The notes: a model not told the origin generated them from the letters alone. A stretch of DNA of 64,000 nt from Candidatus Didemnitutus sp. (GCA_017991595.1 JAGOQJ010000004.1:167959-231958); one strand, 5' to 3'; shown: positions 1 through 9,974, counted from the stretch's first letter. A program made the numbers and translations.

Positions 1-454
1 GCACCGGGAAACGCGCACCCTTGGCGCCGCTGCCCGCTCCATCCCAGGCGAAGTCAGACCGGAACAACACCACCGGGCGCCGCCAAGCCAGCCACGTCCA
101 ATCCTCCGCCTTGGGCTCGGCAACGGGAAATGGCGCCAGCCCCTGCGTCAACGGATGGCCGCCGATGTCGAAGACCTGCACGCCCAACACGCCATTGAGC
201 CGCGCGGTCTGCAACGCGATGAGCGCGAGCTCCTCATCGGCCTCGCGCAGGCCAGCGCCGCCGAGCCGCTCACGCTCGATCGCCCGCTGCATCTCCGTCA
301 CGGCCTGCAGCGCCACGCCCTCGCGGCGCAGCACTTGGCCGCGCAGGCCAACGCGCAGCCAACGGGTCAATCCGCCGATGGCCAGCGCGAGCACCACCAG
401 GAACAACGCGCCCCAGCCGAGGAGAAAACGAGGACTGAGAAGACGTGTGCTCAT
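1..454 (-). CDS. Membrane-anchored protein, probable sensor kinase N-terminus (partial)
   Basis: The reading frame opens with ATG at 454 and runs off the window edge after about 151 codons. Its ATG overlaps the stop of the upstream barrel gene as ATGA, so the two are probably translated together. The product starts MSTRLLSPRF, has one hydrophobic segment at about residues 11-28, then an Arg/Glu-rich stretch likely to be helical and a globular region that would lie outside the membrane. No kinase domain is visible because the gene is cut. A sensor role is inferred from this topology and from an NtrC-type response regulator about 2 kb upstream on the same strand. It could equally be another kind of anchored periplasmic protein. 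Confidence 0.6.
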   Translation of the reverse strand, partial: MSTRLLSPRFLLGWGALFLVVLALAIGGLTRWLRVGLRGQVLRREGVALQAVTEMQRAIERERLGGAGLREADEELALIALQTARLNGVLGVQVFDIGGHPLTQGLAPFPVAEPKAEDWTWLAWRRPVVLFRSDFAWDGAGSGAKGARFPV

Positions 455-1617
455 TCGGTGATGGATTGCGCCAAGTTATCCCATTCCCAGCGCAGGCCGA
501 GGTAAGCGGTTTGGACGGAGAACTGCGAGCGCGGGTCGTTCGAGCGGGTGCGCTCGCCTTCCCACACGCCGAAAAGTGCCCAACGCTCGTTCAGTTTCCA
601 CGTGGCTTCGAAGGCGCCGCGCCACTCTTCCTTGCGGCGAGCCTCGGGATCGAGCCCGGCGCCTTCGAGCTGGCGCGGGAAACGGTAGCGCGCGGCGGTC
701 GCCGAGAGCCGAATCTCCAGACGCTCGCCGCGCCAAGTGGCCGTCGCGTTGGCCTCGCCGCGATCGTAATCGAAGTAACCCGTGCCGTTGTCGCGGTTCT
801 CCTCCCAGAGCGCGGTGGCGCCGAAACTCCACCGGCTGCCCGCGGGCGTCCAACTGGCCTTGGCGTTGCCCTCGGTCTGGAGGAAACGCAAGTGACTGCC
901 GCTGATCGGGCGCCCGCCAAGGGTGAATTGCGGCCGATCATCGTGATCGCGCCAGCGGCGCACGCCGCCGAGGCTGAACTCGGATTGCTTGGCCCACGTG
1001 TAGCCGAGGCGCGCAGCGGCCTCGCCTTCGTTGTAGCCGTCGACGCCGTCGTGGTAACTGTCGAGCCGGTAGTTGCCGGCCGCCTCGACCCAGAACGGGC
1101 CCGCCAACCAGCGCACGGTGGGGCCGACGACGAAGCCCTCCATCTTCAGCGGCGCGGTGCGCAGCTCGGCCTCGGTCACGGACACGTCGAAGACTTGGTC
1201 GTGGTGGTAGCCGCGCGCGGCGAGCGTCACCTGCCACGGCGCCGCCGGTTGCCAGCGCGCCTGAGCCGCAATCAACACGGTGCGCTCGTGATCGGTCTCG
1301 TCCGCCGCGAGGAAGCGATGCTCGACCCCACTGAGGAAAACATACCCGTCCCACTCGCCCATCGGCAGCCGCAGGGCCATCACCTCGAATTCGCCCCGCA
1401 GGAGCGGGCTGCCATCCTCACCGGTGGAACTGAGCAGAACGTTGTCCCGATACCCGGCCGCCACACTCACGCTGCCGGTGAGGGACCACGGGGAAATTTC
1501 GGTCAGCGCTTCATCCGGGAGATCGTTGCCGGCCACGGGCAGGACGGGCAGCAGGGCAAGCAGGCTCCACAAAAATCCTAGCCAGAGCGACCGGGTGACA
1601 CGGAGGAAGGTGAACAT
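451..1617 (-). CDS. Putative outer-membrane beta-barrel protein
   Basis: This 388-residue protein begins with a signal peptide (hydrophobic stretch at about residues 11-29, ending ..LPVAG). The mature part is made of alternating amphipathic strands rich in Trp, Tyr, Arg and Gly, typical of outer-membrane barrels. I recognise no named family. It is followed, with a 4-base overlap, by the partial gene at the window start, which suggests a barrel plus inner-membrane partner. The start is the first ATG before the signal peptide; no strong ribosome-binding site is visible. Function is unknown; a surface or porin-like role is only inferred from the strand pattern. Confidence 0.65.
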   Translation of the reverse strand: MFTFLRVTRSLWLGFLWSLLALLPVLPVAGNDLPDEALTEISPWSLTGSVSVAAGYRDNVLLSSTGEDGSPLLRGEFEVMALRLPMGEWDGYVFLSGVEHRFLAADETDHERTVLIAAQARWQPAAPWQVTLAARGYHHDQVFDVSVTEAELRTAPLKMEGFVVGPTVRWLAGPFWVEAAGNYRLDSYHDGVDGYNEGEAAARLGYTWAKQSEFSLGGVRRWRDHDDRPQFTLGGRPISGSHLRFLQTEGNAKASWTPAGSRWSFGATALWEENRDNGTGYFDYDRGEANATATWRGERLEIRLSATAARYRFPRQLEGAGLDPEARRKEEWRGAFEATWKLNERWALFGVWEGERTRSNDPRSQFSVQTAYLGLRWEWDNLAQSITE

Positions 1618-1760
1618 GCGGACGACGCAGGGAAGGACTGGAAGCGCCGAGGGACGTTTTTTGGGGGGAGAGGCGGATTAAGCGACGTCACAGCGGAAGA
1701 CGCCGGTCGAGCGCCGGCAGTTTCAGCCGGACGGATCGTCCGCGCGATTTCACACCAAGC

Positions 1761-1790
1761 AAAAGCAGACGCTCCCGAAGGAGCGTCTGC
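1761..1790 (-). terminator. Rho-independent terminator of the coiled-coil secreted gene
   Basis: A perfect 11-bp stem (1765-1775 with 1780-1790) with a 4-nt loop is followed on the minus strand by TTTT. It lies about 40 nt past the stop of the gene at 1830-2183 and separates it from the barrel gene. Confidence 0.8.
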
Positions 1791-1829
1791 CGAATGGGCT
1801 GAAAACCGGACTACCGGAAAGCGGCTCGA

Positions 1830-2183
1830 TCAACCGGTGGGCGACTGCCGGCGCTGGTCGCGCTGGGCGCGGATGGCATCGCGGATGGCCTTGGCCAGTT
1901 CGCGCTGCTGCTGTTGCTGCTCACGCATGAGCTGGCGGAGTTCCGTGCGGATCGCCTCGCGGGCTTCCGGAGCGGCGGCGCGGAGTTGCGCCAAGAGGGC
2001 TTTGCGCTGCTCCATCAAGGCCTGCATGTCGGCGCGATGCTCGACCATCAGGGCGCGGATTTCGGCCCCGAGACCGGTGCCGGGAGGAGGCGTCGTGGGC
2101 GGAGTGGTGGTGTCCTGCGCGACCGCAGTCAGCGACGTGGCCGCCAGCGCCACGGTGAAGAGAAGGGCTTTGGAGTATTTCAT
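1830..2183 (-). CDS. Small secreted coiled-coil protein
   Basis: The 117-residue product has a clear signal peptide (MKYSKALLFT.. to AVAQ), a Thr/Pro-rich linker, and a long charged helix rich in Gln, Arg, Leu and Ala containing a run of five Gln. The ATG at 2183 was chosen over an upstream ATG at 2213 because it starts the signal peptide and has a GAGAGG ribosome-binding sequence just upstream. It sits between an NtrC-type regulator and a barrel gene and has its own terminator. The helix resembles small periplasmic metal-sensor or Spy-like proteins in general character, but no LTxxQ motif is present. Function unknown. Confidence 0.7.
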   Translation of the reverse strand: MKYSKALLFTVALAATSLTAVAQDTTTPPTTPPPGTGLGAEIRALMVEHRADMQALMEQRKALLAQLRAAAPEAREAIRTELRQLMREQQQQQRELAKAIRDAIRAQRDQRRQSPTG

Positions 2184-2327
2184 ACGCCTCTCTCTAAGCG
2201 TGCTGCGTGCCAAGTGCTCAATTCGTCCATTTATTGTTAATCTCCAGATATTTAAGATAAATCGATACTCGAAAACCGAAGGCTAATTTTGGGGCTTTTC
2301 ACCCAACCCACCCGTCCGACGCGGGTG

Positions 2328-3731
2328 TCAGGCCCCACTGCCGGGGCCGCCCGCCTGCTTGAGTCGGTAGCGCACGTAATCGCGCGTGACGCCCAGCATG
2401 CGCGCGGCGGCCGAGACGTTACCGCCCGCCTGCTCCAAAGCTTGGCGCACGATTTGATCGATCACACTTTCCAACGAAAAACCGCTCTCGGGAAACGTGA
2501 AACCCGGTGGGAGCACGGCCGGTGCGTTGGTGGCTGCTTGGGCGTCGCCACCACCGAGGGCGCGGAACTGCAAGCCATCCTCGGCATCGAAGACGACGGC
2601 GCGCTCGATCTCGTGCGCGAGCTCGCGAATGTTGCCGGGCCACGGATAGGCCAGCAGGCGGCGCCGGCCTTCCGCAGGGATCGCGCCGACCTTGATGCCG
2701 TAGCGTCCGGCGATCTGCTGCGCGAGGCGAGCGGCCAGTTCGAGCATATCGTCGCCCCGTTCGCGCAACGGCGGCAGGCGCAGGCGGAAAAGATCGAGCC
2801 GTTGAAAAAGGTCGGCGCGGAAACGCCCGTCGGCCACGCGCGCGCGCAGGTCGGTGTTGCTCGCGGCGATGATGCGCACGTCGACCGGCTTCGCCCGGCT
2901 GGCGCCCACGCGTCGCACCATGCGGTCCTCGATCGCGGTGAGCAACTTGGCCTGCAACGCCGGCGCCAGACTCGGCACCTCGTCGAGGAACAGTGTGCCG
3001 CCCTCCGCCGCCTCCATGAGACCGATGCGGGTCTTCGCCGCATCGGTGAACGCGCCGCGCTCGTGTCCGAACAGCTCCGACTCCGCCAGCGCCTCGGGCA
3101 ACGCCGAGCAATTCACCTCGATCAGCGGCCCGTTCGCGCGCGGCCCCTGCCGGTGCACCCACCGCGCGAGCGTGGTCTTGCCCGTGCCGGTCTCGCCCTC
3201 GATCAACACCGGCGGCAGCGGCCCCTGGCAACGCCGGTCCGCCTCAAGAATTTTCCGCACCTGCGCCTCGACCTGCTGCAGACTGCGTCCGAAGAAGAGC
3301 GTCTCCGCCGGAGCCGATGCGCGCTCGCGAAACTCCTCCGCCCGCCGCTTCCGCTGCGAACGCCGCGCACGCTCGATGCGCACCGGCAGTTCCTCCAAGT
3401 CGAAAGGCTTCACCAGGTAATCCGCCGCTCCGAGCCGCATCGCTTCCACCGCGCCGCTGACGCCGCCCTCGGCCGTCATCACGATCGCCACGGTCGCCTC
3501 CGGCACACGGCCGGCGCGCAACAGATCGGTGCCGCGCCCGTCGGGCAAATTCACATCCAGCAGCACGAGATCGAAATCCAGTTCGCGCAACGCGCGCTCC
3601 GCCTCCGCGCACGCGCCCACCTGCGTGACCTCCGCGCCCCAAGCCGTGAGACTCGCCGCGAGGCGACGCCGCAGCAACGTCTCATCGTCCAGCACGAGCA
3701 CCTGCAGTCCGGCCAAGGGTTCTTGCGCCAT
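2328..3731 (-). CDS. Sigma-54-dependent response regulator, NtrC family
   Basis: This 467-residue regulator has the three-domain NtrC layout. A receiver domain (about 9-120) carries the acidic pair D15-D16, phosphoacceptor D59, T86 and K108. An AAA+ domain (about 145-390) has Walker A GETGTGKT at 179-186 and Walker B GGTLFLDE at 244-251. A Fis-type helix-turn-helix lies at the C-terminus (about 425-460). Proteins of this kind are activated by a histidine kinase and remodel sigma-54 RNA polymerase. The sigma-54 contact loop reads GAFTDA (226-231) rather than GAFTGA. The partial membrane protein at the window start may be the cognate sensor. It is divergent from sodA. Confidence 0.93.
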   Translation of the reverse strand: MAQEPLAGLQVLVLDDETLLRRRLAASLTAWGAEVTQVGACAEAERALRELDFDLVLLDVNLPDGRGTDLLRAGRVPEATVAIVMTAEGGVSGAVEAMRLGAADYLVKPFDLEELPVRIERARRSQRKRRAEEFRERASAPAETLFFGRSLQQVEAQVRKILEADRRCQGPLPPVLIEGETGTGKTTLARWVHRQGPRANGPLIEVNCSALPEALAESELFGHERGAFTDAAKTRIGLMEAAEGGTLFLDEVPSLAPALQAKLLTAIEDRMVRRVGASRAKPVDVRIIAASNTDLRARVADGRFRADLFQRLDLFRLRLPPLRERGDDMLELAARLAQQIAGRYGIKVGAIPAEGRRRLLAYPWPGNIRELAHEIERAVVFDAEDGLQFRALGGGDAQAATNAPAVLPPGFTFPESGFSLESVIDQIVRQALEQAGGNVSAAARMLGVTRDYVRYRLKQAGGPGSGA

Positions 3732-3873
3732 GAAGCAGAGTCATGGCCGCCCGCGGCGCGGCCTCAAACCGAATTTAGCCGCAGCCCTCCCGCGCGCACC
3801 GGTGCCACGCGCGACAGTTGACGCGACGCGCGGCCCGTGCACCTTCTAGAGCATCCTTCAACCCACCACGATC

Positions 3874-4506
3874 ATGGCCTACGAACTGCCGAAACTGCCC
3901 TACGCCTACACCGCTCTCGAGCCGCACATCGATGCGCGCACGATGGAAATCCATCACTCGAAGCACCACCAAGCCTACGTCACCAACGCGAACAACGCGC
4001 TGAAGGACCACGCCGATCTCGCCGCGCTCGACGTCAACGCGCTGATCGCCGACCTCTCGAAGGTTCCCGAGGCCATCCGCGGCGCTGTGCGCAACAACGC
4101 CGGCGGCCACAGCAACCACGCGTTCTTCTGGACGATCATGGGCCCGGGCAAGGGCGGCGCTCCGAAGGGCGCGCTCGCCGACGCGATCAACGCCACCTGG
4201 GGCTCGTTCGACGCTTTCAAGGCCGAGTTCGCCAAGGCCGCCGCCACGCGCTTCGGCTCGGGCTGGGCCTGGCTCTACGTCGGCGCGGACAAGAAGCTCG
4301 CGATCGGTTCGACCGCCAACCAGGACAGCCCGCTCATGGGCAAGGCCGTAGCCGGCATCGAGGGCAAGCCCGTCCTCGGCCTCGATGTCTGGGAGCACGC
4401 CTACTACCTGAACTACCAGAACCGTCGTCCCGACTACGTCACGGCGTTCTGGAATGTCGTCGATTGGGACGCCGCTGCGGCCAACTTCGCCGCGGCGACG
4501 AAGTAA
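3874..4506 (+). CDS. sodA: Superoxide dismutase, Mn/Fe family (Mn-type signature)
   Basis: This 210-residue cytoplasmic enzyme dismutates superoxide to oxygen and hydrogen peroxide. Metal ligands are visible at H27, H82, D171 and H175. The GGHSNH segment and Gln150 in STANQDSPL match the manganese-type subgroup rather than the iron type, although cambialistic use cannot be excluded. The length is normal. It is a single-gene unit: a REP element and a strong terminator follow, and the regulator upstream is divergent. No recognisable ribosome-binding site precedes the ATG. Confidence 0.96.
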   Translation: MAYELPKLPYAYTALEPHIDARTMEIHHSKHHQAYVTNANNALKDHADLAALDVNALIADLSKVPEAIRGAVRNNAGGHSNHAFFWTIMGPGKGGAPKGALADAINATWGSFDAFKAEFAKAAATRFGSGWAWLYVGADKKLAIGSTANQDSPLMGKAVAGIEGKPVLGLDVWEHAYYLNYQNRRPDYVTAFWNVVDWDAAAANFAAATK

Positions 4507-4530
4507 GCCCGGCGTCGGGCGCTGAGGGGA

Positions 4531-4556
4531 CGGCTCGTTCGGAGAACTCGCCCTAC
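4531..4556 (-). repeat. REP element, GTAG-GGCGAG family, single copy
   Basis: On the minus strand this 26-nt unit starts with GTAG and forms an imperfect hairpin (GGC, tandem GA mismatch, GTTC; loop TCC). The same unit forms the inverted pairs at 25312-25385 and 26645-26718. It lies between the sodA stop and the sodA terminator. Confidence 0.75.
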
Positions 4557-4592
4557 CCGCTCTACCTGCGCAACCTTCGCTTCATCTTTCGA

Positions 4593-4618
4593 GCCGCGCC
4601 GCGAGGCGCGGCTTTTTT
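4593..4618 (+). terminator. Rho-independent terminator of sodA
   Basis: A perfect 8-bp GC stem (4593-4600 with 4605-4612), loop GCGA, followed by six T residues, 87 nt after the sodA stop. Confidence 0.88.
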
Positions 4619-4782
4619 GCGCCAACAACCCGCGGTCGTGACCTAGCGGCGAATGCCGAGCGGGACGGTGACTCGCGAATCCCGTTCCTTACACCACGGG
4701 TCGCGGGCGCTTCCCGCCACATCGTCGGACGACTCAACCTCCGGCGCAGGTTGCCGAGAGCGCCTGAACTCTGCACGGCTCC

Positions 4783-7044
4783 TCAGCCCTTTTCCTTCAT
4801 CACGAACACGCCGTCCCAGTTCGGGCCGGGCGGGTTCAGTTTCATGTGGTGGCAGCGATCGATCATGATGAGCGAGGGATTGCTGTCGATCGCGAGGGCC
4901 TTGCTCGGCTGCATCGGCTCGAGCCGAGCGCTCTGTTGGAACAACTGGAGCGCGCCGTCCCAATCTTGCGCGTGGTAACGCTCGATCGCCTGCGCGTGCA
5001 AGCCGAGGCACTCGAAGGTCTGCGGCGACAGCTCAGTGCGGAACCCCATGATCTCGTGCACGGGCACGGGCAACGACCGACCTTTGACGACGATCTTGTC
5101 GAGAAAGCGGAAGACGATGCGGTCGCCGCCGTGCTTCTCGCATTCCACGCGCGTGGTGTCCGTGACCATGGTGTAAACGCCCATCAGCTTCGCGCCGGAT
5201 TCCATGCGCGCAGCGAGGTTCACGTTGTCGCCCATCATCGTGTAACTGAAACGCGTGCGGCTGCCCATGTTGCCGATGATGGCGGCGCCGGAATTCAGGC
5301 CGAGGCGGGCGCGCAGGTTGTGCACGACCGGCGGCCATTTGTCGCCCTCCTTGCGCCATTTCTGGCGCAGCAGCTCGATCTGCTGCTGCACGCGGACGGT
5401 CGCGACGCAGGCGCGGTAGGCGTGATCGGGCAACGGCAACGGCGCACCGAACATGGCCACGATTGCGTCACCGATGTATTTGTCGAGCGTGCCGCCCTCC
5501 TCCTGCACGATGTCGGTGCAGGCGGTGAGGTATTCGTTCATCAGCTCGACGAGCCGCGCGGGCGTCATGCGCTCGGAGAACGTGGAGAACGACTGGATGT
5601 CCGAGAAATAAGCCGTGATGACCTCCTCGTGGCCGCCGAGCTCGGGCTCCTTGCCCGCTTCGATCAGGCTGTTGACGACGGTGGGCGCGAGGTAGGCGCT
5701 GAACATGCCCTTGATGCGGCCCTTCTGGCGTTCCTCCGCGATCAGTTGCAGCACGGTGGCGAGGAAGCCCGTGCTGAACGCCGAGAGAACAGCGGCGGAG
5801 ACCGGCACGACGAGGTGCACGACGGAGAACAGGTGGAAGCTCACGAGCACGAAGCCGATCAGCAGAAGCAGCGCGAGCACCTTGGCGAAGAGGCTGCGCG
5901 CGCCGCCGGCGATGCTCAGCCCGGCCACGGCGATCGTGAGACCGAACACCACGACCCAGAGCACGAACGGCGGCGTGCGGGTGAGGTATTTCTCGGAGAG
6001 GATCGTCTTCACCAGATTGCCGTGGGCGCCGACCTTCGGCACCGGCACTTGGTCGAAAGGCGTGCTGGCGAGATCCTGCAGCAGCGGATCAGTGGGACCG
6101 ATCAGCACGAGAGCGTTCTCGAAGCGGCGAAAAAACGCCTCGGCCTCGGCGCGCTCCGCCTCGGATGCGGAGGTCAGCATTTCCCCGGCGATGATGACAT
6201 TCGCGAGGCTCGTGCGCGGGTTGGCCATCGCATCCATCCACTCGGAGAACCAGTTGATCTCCACGAGCTGGCCGTGGGCGAGCGGGATGCGGCGCAGCAC
6301 CGCGCCGTCCTCAGCGCGGAAGAGTTCGAGCACGTCGCCGTTGCGGCGGACGGAGCCCGGCGGCAGGCCCAGCTCGATGCAGGCGAGCTGCACGCCCATG
6401 TGCCAGAAGGTCGGGCCGACGGTCTCGGCGAACATGGCCGCCCAGCGCGGCGTCTCGTCACCGCCGATGCCGTAATCGATGTCGATCAAACCGATGGTCG
6501 CGGACCACGCGGGGTTGACCATCGGGTATTCCGGGAGCTCGGGGACGTCGTTCTTCTCGCGGTCGGTGAAGCCCAGGCGCAGCAGCGGGAATTGCCGCAC
6601 GGCGTTCTTGATCGTGACAGCCTCGCCGACGGTGTATTGCGCGGCGAGCACCACCTGCGGGTAGCTGCGCACGACACGCGCGAGGGCGAAGTTGCCCTTC
6701 CGGCTGTCCTCAGGGCTGACGAGTTCGGAGTGCCCGAGGTTGGAGAAGACGAAGTCGAAGGCGACCGCCTTAGCGCCGCCGCGCTCGATGAGCAGGCGCG
6801 CGGCATCGGCGAAGCGCTCGCGGCTCCACGGCCGCTCGCCGATGCGCTGGATGGCGAGCGTGTCGACGTCGACGTAGTAGATCTTGGCCGGCGAAGGCAG
6901 TGCGCCGCGGTAACGGTAGCGCAGGTCGAGCAGGAGGTTCTCGATGCTGTCGAGTTTGCCGGTGTGCCCCAGCAACGCCCAGAAGAAGGGGATTGGCAGC
7001 AGGAACACGATGCGCCAGTCTAACGTCCAGTTCGCTTTGGCCAC
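4783..7044 (-). CDS. CHASE2-domain class III adenylate/guanylate cyclase
   Basis: This 753-residue membrane protein makes a cyclic nucleotide in response to an extracytoplasmic cue. An N-terminal membrane helix (about 11-25) is followed by a large CHASE2 sensory domain (about 35-350). Three membrane helices come next (about 360-435), then the catalytic domain (about 473-660). The metal-binding aspartates are D482 (YFSDIQSF) and D526 (DKYIGDAI). The preceding Lys522 is the usual adenine-specifying residue, so cAMP is the likelier product. GDNVNLAARMES supplies the transition-state region. A short helical tail follows. It appears monocistronic, downstream of the glnN terminator. Confidence 0.93.
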   Translation of the reverse strand: MAKANWTLDWRIVFLLPIPFFWALLGHTGKLDSIENLLLDLRYRYRGALPSPAKIYYVDVDTLAIQRIGERPWSRERFADAARLLIERGGAKAVAFDFVFSNLGHSELVSPEDSRKGNFALARVVRSYPQVVLAAQYTVGEAVTIKNAVRQFPLLRLGFTDREKNDVPELPEYPMVNPAWSATIGLIDIDYGIGGDETPRWAAMFAETVGPTFWHMGVQLACIELGLPPGSVRRNGDVLELFRAEDGAVLRRIPLAHGQLVEINWFSEWMDAMANPRTSLANVIIAGEMLTSASEAERAEAEAFFRRFENALVLIGPTDPLLQDLASTPFDQVPVPKVGAHGNLVKTILSEKYLTRTPPFVLWVVVFGLTIAVAGLSIAGGARSLFAKVLALLLLIGFVLVSFHLFSVVHLVVPVSAAVLSAFSTGFLATVLQLIAEERQKGRIKGMFSAYLAPTVVNSLIEAGKEPELGGHEEVITAYFSDIQSFSTFSERMTPARLVELMNEYLTACTDIVQEEGGTLDKYIGDAIVAMFGAPLPLPDHAYRACVATVRVQQQIELLRQKWRKEGDKWPPVVHNLRARLGLNSGAAIIGNMGSRTRFSYTMMGDNVNLAARMESGAKLMGVYTMVTDTTRVECEKHGGDRIVFRFLDKIVVKGRSLPVPVHEIMGFRTELSPQTFECLGLHAQAIERYHAQDWDGALQLFQQSARLEPMQPSKALAIDSNPSLIMIDRCHHMKLNPPGPNWDGVFVMKEKG

Positions 7045-7168
7045 GGCGCGGGACAGTAGCGGTCGCCACCAGCAATGAAAGGGAAAAGGCGCTGTCCGCG
7101 CAGGCAGGCACCACCCTCACGCCGCCCCGGAGCACACGAGCGGGACGCGGGCGATCCGGCGCGCGGGC

Positions 7169-7204
7169 AAAAAAACGCCCGGCTGCGTTCGGCGCAGCCG
7201 GGCG
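7169..7204 (-). terminator. Rho-independent terminator of glnN
   Basis: A perfect 12-bp GC-rich stem (7176-7187 with 7193-7204) and a 5-nt loop; on the minus strand seven T residues follow (7175-7169). It begins about 40 nt after the glnN stop. Confidence 0.9.
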
Positions 7205-7244
7205 GTTTGCTTGTGTGTGTGTGCTGGGAGCGTTCTACCCCAAA

Positions 7245-9416
7245 TTACTTGATGAAGAGCATCTCTTCGTAGGTCGGCATCGGCCAGTTCTCGTCCGGGC
7301 AAATGCTCTCGAGCGTGTCGACGATCTTGCGGATGTCGCCGAGCTTCGGGAGCACGTCGTGGCAGAGGTGGCTGGCTTCGTCCTCGAGACCCTTCGCGTG
7401 GTGGGCGCGGAGCTTGGCGAGGGCGGCCATCTCCTGGCTGAGCTCGGAGATGAGCGCGGTGACCTTGGCGAGGAGCGTGGTGTCGGCCTCGACGCCGGCG
7501 GCCTTGAGGGCGGCGACGTTCTGGGCGAGCTCGGTCTGGTAACGGATCGCGGTCGGAATGAACTTCGTATTCACCAGCTCGGTGACGATGTTGGCCTCGA
7601 CCAGGATGGCCTTGACGTATTGCTCGTAGGCGATGTCGCGGCGGGCCTCGAGTTCGCGCTTGGTCAGGATGCCGAACTTCTCGTAGGCGGCGACCGTGGA
7701 CTTGGCGGCGAGCACCGGCACGGCGTCGACCGTGGTGCGGAGGTTCGGGAGGCCGCGCTTCTCGGCTTCCTGATGCCACTCCTCGGAGTAGCCGTTGCCG
7801 TTGAAGATGACGGCGCCGTGCTGCACGGCGATCTCGGTGAGGACATCCTGCACGGCGTCCTCGAACTTCTTCGACTTGGGCGCCTTCTCGAGCTTGGTGG
7901 CGATGTAGTCGAGCGACTCGGCCATGATGGTGTTCAACGCGGCCAGCGGGGCGGCGATGGACTGGTTGGCGGCGACGGCGCGGTATTCGAATTTGTTGCC
8001 CGTGAAGGCGAACGGCGAGGTGCGGTTACGGTCGCCGGCGTCGCGCATGAGCAAGGGCAGCGTGTCGACGCCAAGGTGCATCGTGCCAGCGGCCTTGGAG
8101 GACTTGGCCTTGCCCTTCTTGAGCTGCTCGAAGACGTCGGCGAGCTGCTCGCCGAGGAAGATCGAGATGATGGCGGGCGGGGCCTCGTTGGCGCCGAGAC
8201 GGTGGTCGTTGGAAGCGGAGGCGACCATGGCGCGGAGCAGGCCGCCGTGGCGGTGCACGGCGCGGACGACGGCGGCGCAGAACACGAGGAACTGCATGTT
8301 CTGGTGCGGCGTGTTGCCGGGCTCGAGCAGGTTGCCCTGCGCGGCGTTGCCGAGCGACCAGTTGAGGTGCTTGCCGGAGCCGTTGACGCCGGCGAAGGGC
8401 TTCTCGTGCAGGAGGCACTCGAGGCCGTATTTGCGGGCGACGCGCTTGAGCGTGATCATCAGCAGCTGCTGGTGATCGGCGGCAATATTGGCGTTCTCGT
8501 AGATCGGCGCGATCTCGTATTGGGAGGGCGCGACCTCGTTGTGGCGGGTCTTGACCGGCACGCCGAGCTTGTAGAGCTCGGCCTCGCACTCGTGCATGAA
8601 CGCGAGGACGCGATCCGGGATGACGCCGAAGTATTGGTCCTCGAACTCCTGGCCCTTCGGCGGCTTGGCGCCGAACAGCGTGCGACCGGCCGTGAGCAGG
8701 TCGGGACGGCTGAGGTAGAAGTTGCGGTCGATGAGGAAGTATTCCTGCTCGGGGCCCGCGGTGGCCGTGACCATCGGGATGTTCTGGTGTCCGAAGAGCT
8801 TCAGGATGCGGCGGGCCTGCTGGTCGAGCGCCTTCATCGAACGGAGCACCGGGGTCTTGAGGTCGAGAGCCTCACCGGTCCACGAGACGAACGCGGTCGG
8901 GATGCACAGCGTGACGCCGTTGGCATTCTCGACGAGATAACAGGGGCTCGTGACGTCCCAGGCGGTGTAGCCGCGGGCCTCGAAGGTGGCGCGGATGCCG
9001 CCGGAAGGGAACGAGGAGGCGTCAGGCTCGCCCTGCGCGAGCTGCTTGCCGGAGAATTCGGCGATGGCGCCGCCGCGACCGTCGGGCTCGAGGAAGCTAT
9101 CGTGCTTCTCGGCGGTGATGCCGGTCAACGGCTGGAAAACGTGCGCGTAGTGCGTGGCGTTGTGCTCGAGAGCCCAGTCCTTGATGGCGGTGGCGACGAT
9201 GTCGAGGACGGCGGCGTCGAGCGGCGCGCCCGTGTCGATGGTCTTGCGCAGCGACTTGTAGGCCCCCTTGGGGAGGCGCTGCTGCATGATTTTGTCGTTG
9301 AAGACATTTTTGCCGAACAGGGCGGCGGAGTGGCTTTCAGTGAAAGCCACGGTCTTCGACGTGCGGTAGTTGTTGGCCGCAGAGATCGCCGCGAGGCGCG
9401 AGGGGCTGACGCTCAT
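7245..9416 (-). CDS. glnN: Type III glutamine synthetase
   Basis: The 723-residue product is a GSIII enzyme, which condenses ammonia and glutamate to glutamine using ATP. The length matches this subgroup and is far longer than GlnA (about 470). Recognisable GS segments include [10 protein letters not shown] (glutamate-binding), [13 protein letters not shown] and [10 protein letters not shown] (ATP/glutamate site). The N-terminal [10 protein letters not shown] region is typical of GSIII. The gene stands alone, with a strong terminator and a good -24/-12 promoter candidate about 75 nt upstream, so nitrogen control through sigma-54 is plausible. No GlnB/GlnK gene is adjacent. Confidence 0.96.
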   Translation of the reverse strand: MSVSPSRLAAISAANNYRTSKTVAFTESHSAALFGKNVFNDKIMQQRLPKGAYKSLRKTIDTGAPLDAAVLDIVATAIKDWALEHNATHYAHVFQPLTGITAEKHDSFLEPDGRGGAIAEFSGKQLAQGEPDASSFPSGGIRATFEARGYTAWDVTSPCYLVENANGVTLCIPTAFVSWTGEALDLKTPVLRSMKALDQQARRILKLFGHQNIPMVTATAGPEQEYFLIDRNFYLSRPDLLTAGRTLFGAKPPKGQEFEDQYFGVIPDRVLAFMHECEAELYKLGVPVKTRHNEVAPSQYEIAPIYENANIAADHQQLLMITLKRVARKYGLECLLHEKPFAGVNGSGKHLNWSLGNAAQGNLLEPGNTPHQNMQFLVFCAAVVRAVHRHGGLLRAMVASASNDHRLGANEAPPAIISIFLGEQLADVFEQLKKGKAKSSKAAGTMHLGVDTLPLLMRDAGDRNRTSPFAFTGNKFEYRAVAANQSIAAPLAALNTIMAESLDYIATKLEKAPKSKKFEDAVQDVLTEIAVQHGAVIFNGNGYSEEWHQEAEKRGLPNLRTTVDAVPVLAAKSTVAAYEKFGILTKRELEARRDIAYEQYVKAILVEANIVTELVNTKFIPTAIRYQTELAQNVAALKAAGVEADTTLLAKVTALISELSQEMAALAKLRAHHAKGLEDEASHLCHDVLPKLGDIRKIVDTLESICPDENWPMPTYEEMLFIK

Positions 9417-9489
9417 AGTGAGGGTGTGGGAACGCAGGGTTTTATGGGCGAACCAGCGCCACCGAACGGCGCAGGATCGTGCGCGGGTG

Positions 9490-9510
9490 AAAGCCGGTTC
9501 CGTGCCAATC
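9490..9510 (-). promoter_or_regulatory. Candidate sigma-54 (-24/-12) promoter of glnN
   Basis: On the minus strand the sequence reads TTGGCACG-GAAC-CGGCTTT. The invariant GG (9506-9505) and GC (9494-9493) are exactly 10 nt apart, as sigma-54 requires; the -24 half is a perfect match and the -12 half has one weak base. It would give a leader of roughly 65 nt before the glnN ATG. Confidence 0.6.
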
Positions 9511-9587
9511 CTGTTACAGGCCCCGGAAAAATTCGGCTATGTCGGACTCTCCACCTGGGCTTTTCCAGCCGGGCGAGCCGGGACGCG

Positions 9588-9974
9588 TCACTCCTTCAGA
9601 GCTGATTTCGGCACGCGGCGGACCGTGATGAAGCGGGCGCGGAAGAGCTCGTCCATCAAGTCGCGCGTCGCTTGCGGAATCCGGTTCACCAACTCGTCCA
9701 ACGGCGGCAGCGAGCCGCCTGTCTCGGGCTCCGGAGCCGCCTGCGTCGCGGCGGGGCTCGTCGGGGCGAAACCTTGCGCGCGCTGCTCGGCCAGGAAGGC
9801 GGATTCCTCGGCCTCGTCCGGCCCGAGTGGAGCGCCGTCGTCGGCCGACGGAGCATCCGTGAGGATGGAGCTGGCCGGGGCGTCCTCCTCGCCGGAGGCG
9901 GCAGGGGCAGCGGAAGTGGAGGCGCGAGGCTCGCCGGCCGGAAGGGCGACGGCGTCAGGCTCCGGCCTCAGTCG
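9588..9974 (-). CDS. dnaX: -1 frame extension of dnaX (tau-type C-terminus)
   Basis: Directly after the A9 run near the dnaX stop, the -1 frame stays open for 128 codons and ends at TGA 9590-9588. It encodes an acidic Ala/Pro-rich linker and then a compact segment, [20 protein letters not shown] followed by a basic end (..[11 protein letters not shown]). The zero frame stops after only two codons beyond the run. Reading through by a -1 slip would give a protein of about 508 residues instead of 381. The linker-plus-small-domain layout resembles the relation of tau to gamma in other bacteria. A homopolymer sequencing error (10 A instead of 9) would give the same long protein without recoding. 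Confidence 0.65.
   Translation of the reverse strand, partial: RLRPEPDAVALPAGEPRASTSAAPAASGEEDAPASSILTDAPSADDGAPLGPDEAEESAFLAEQRAQGFAPTSPAATQAAPEPETGGSLPPLDELVNRIPQATRDLMDELFRARFITVRRVPKSALKE

Noticed and set aside
4846..7023. Long plus-strand open frame (725 codons) opposite the cyclase gene
   Set aside because: It is the antisense shadow of a clear CHASE2/cyclase gene in a GC-rich genome; no domain or start signal supports it.
6900..9605. Plus-strand open frame of about 900 codons over glnN
   Set aside because: Antisense shadow of glnN; composition is Arg/Gly/Glu/Val-rich without any motif.
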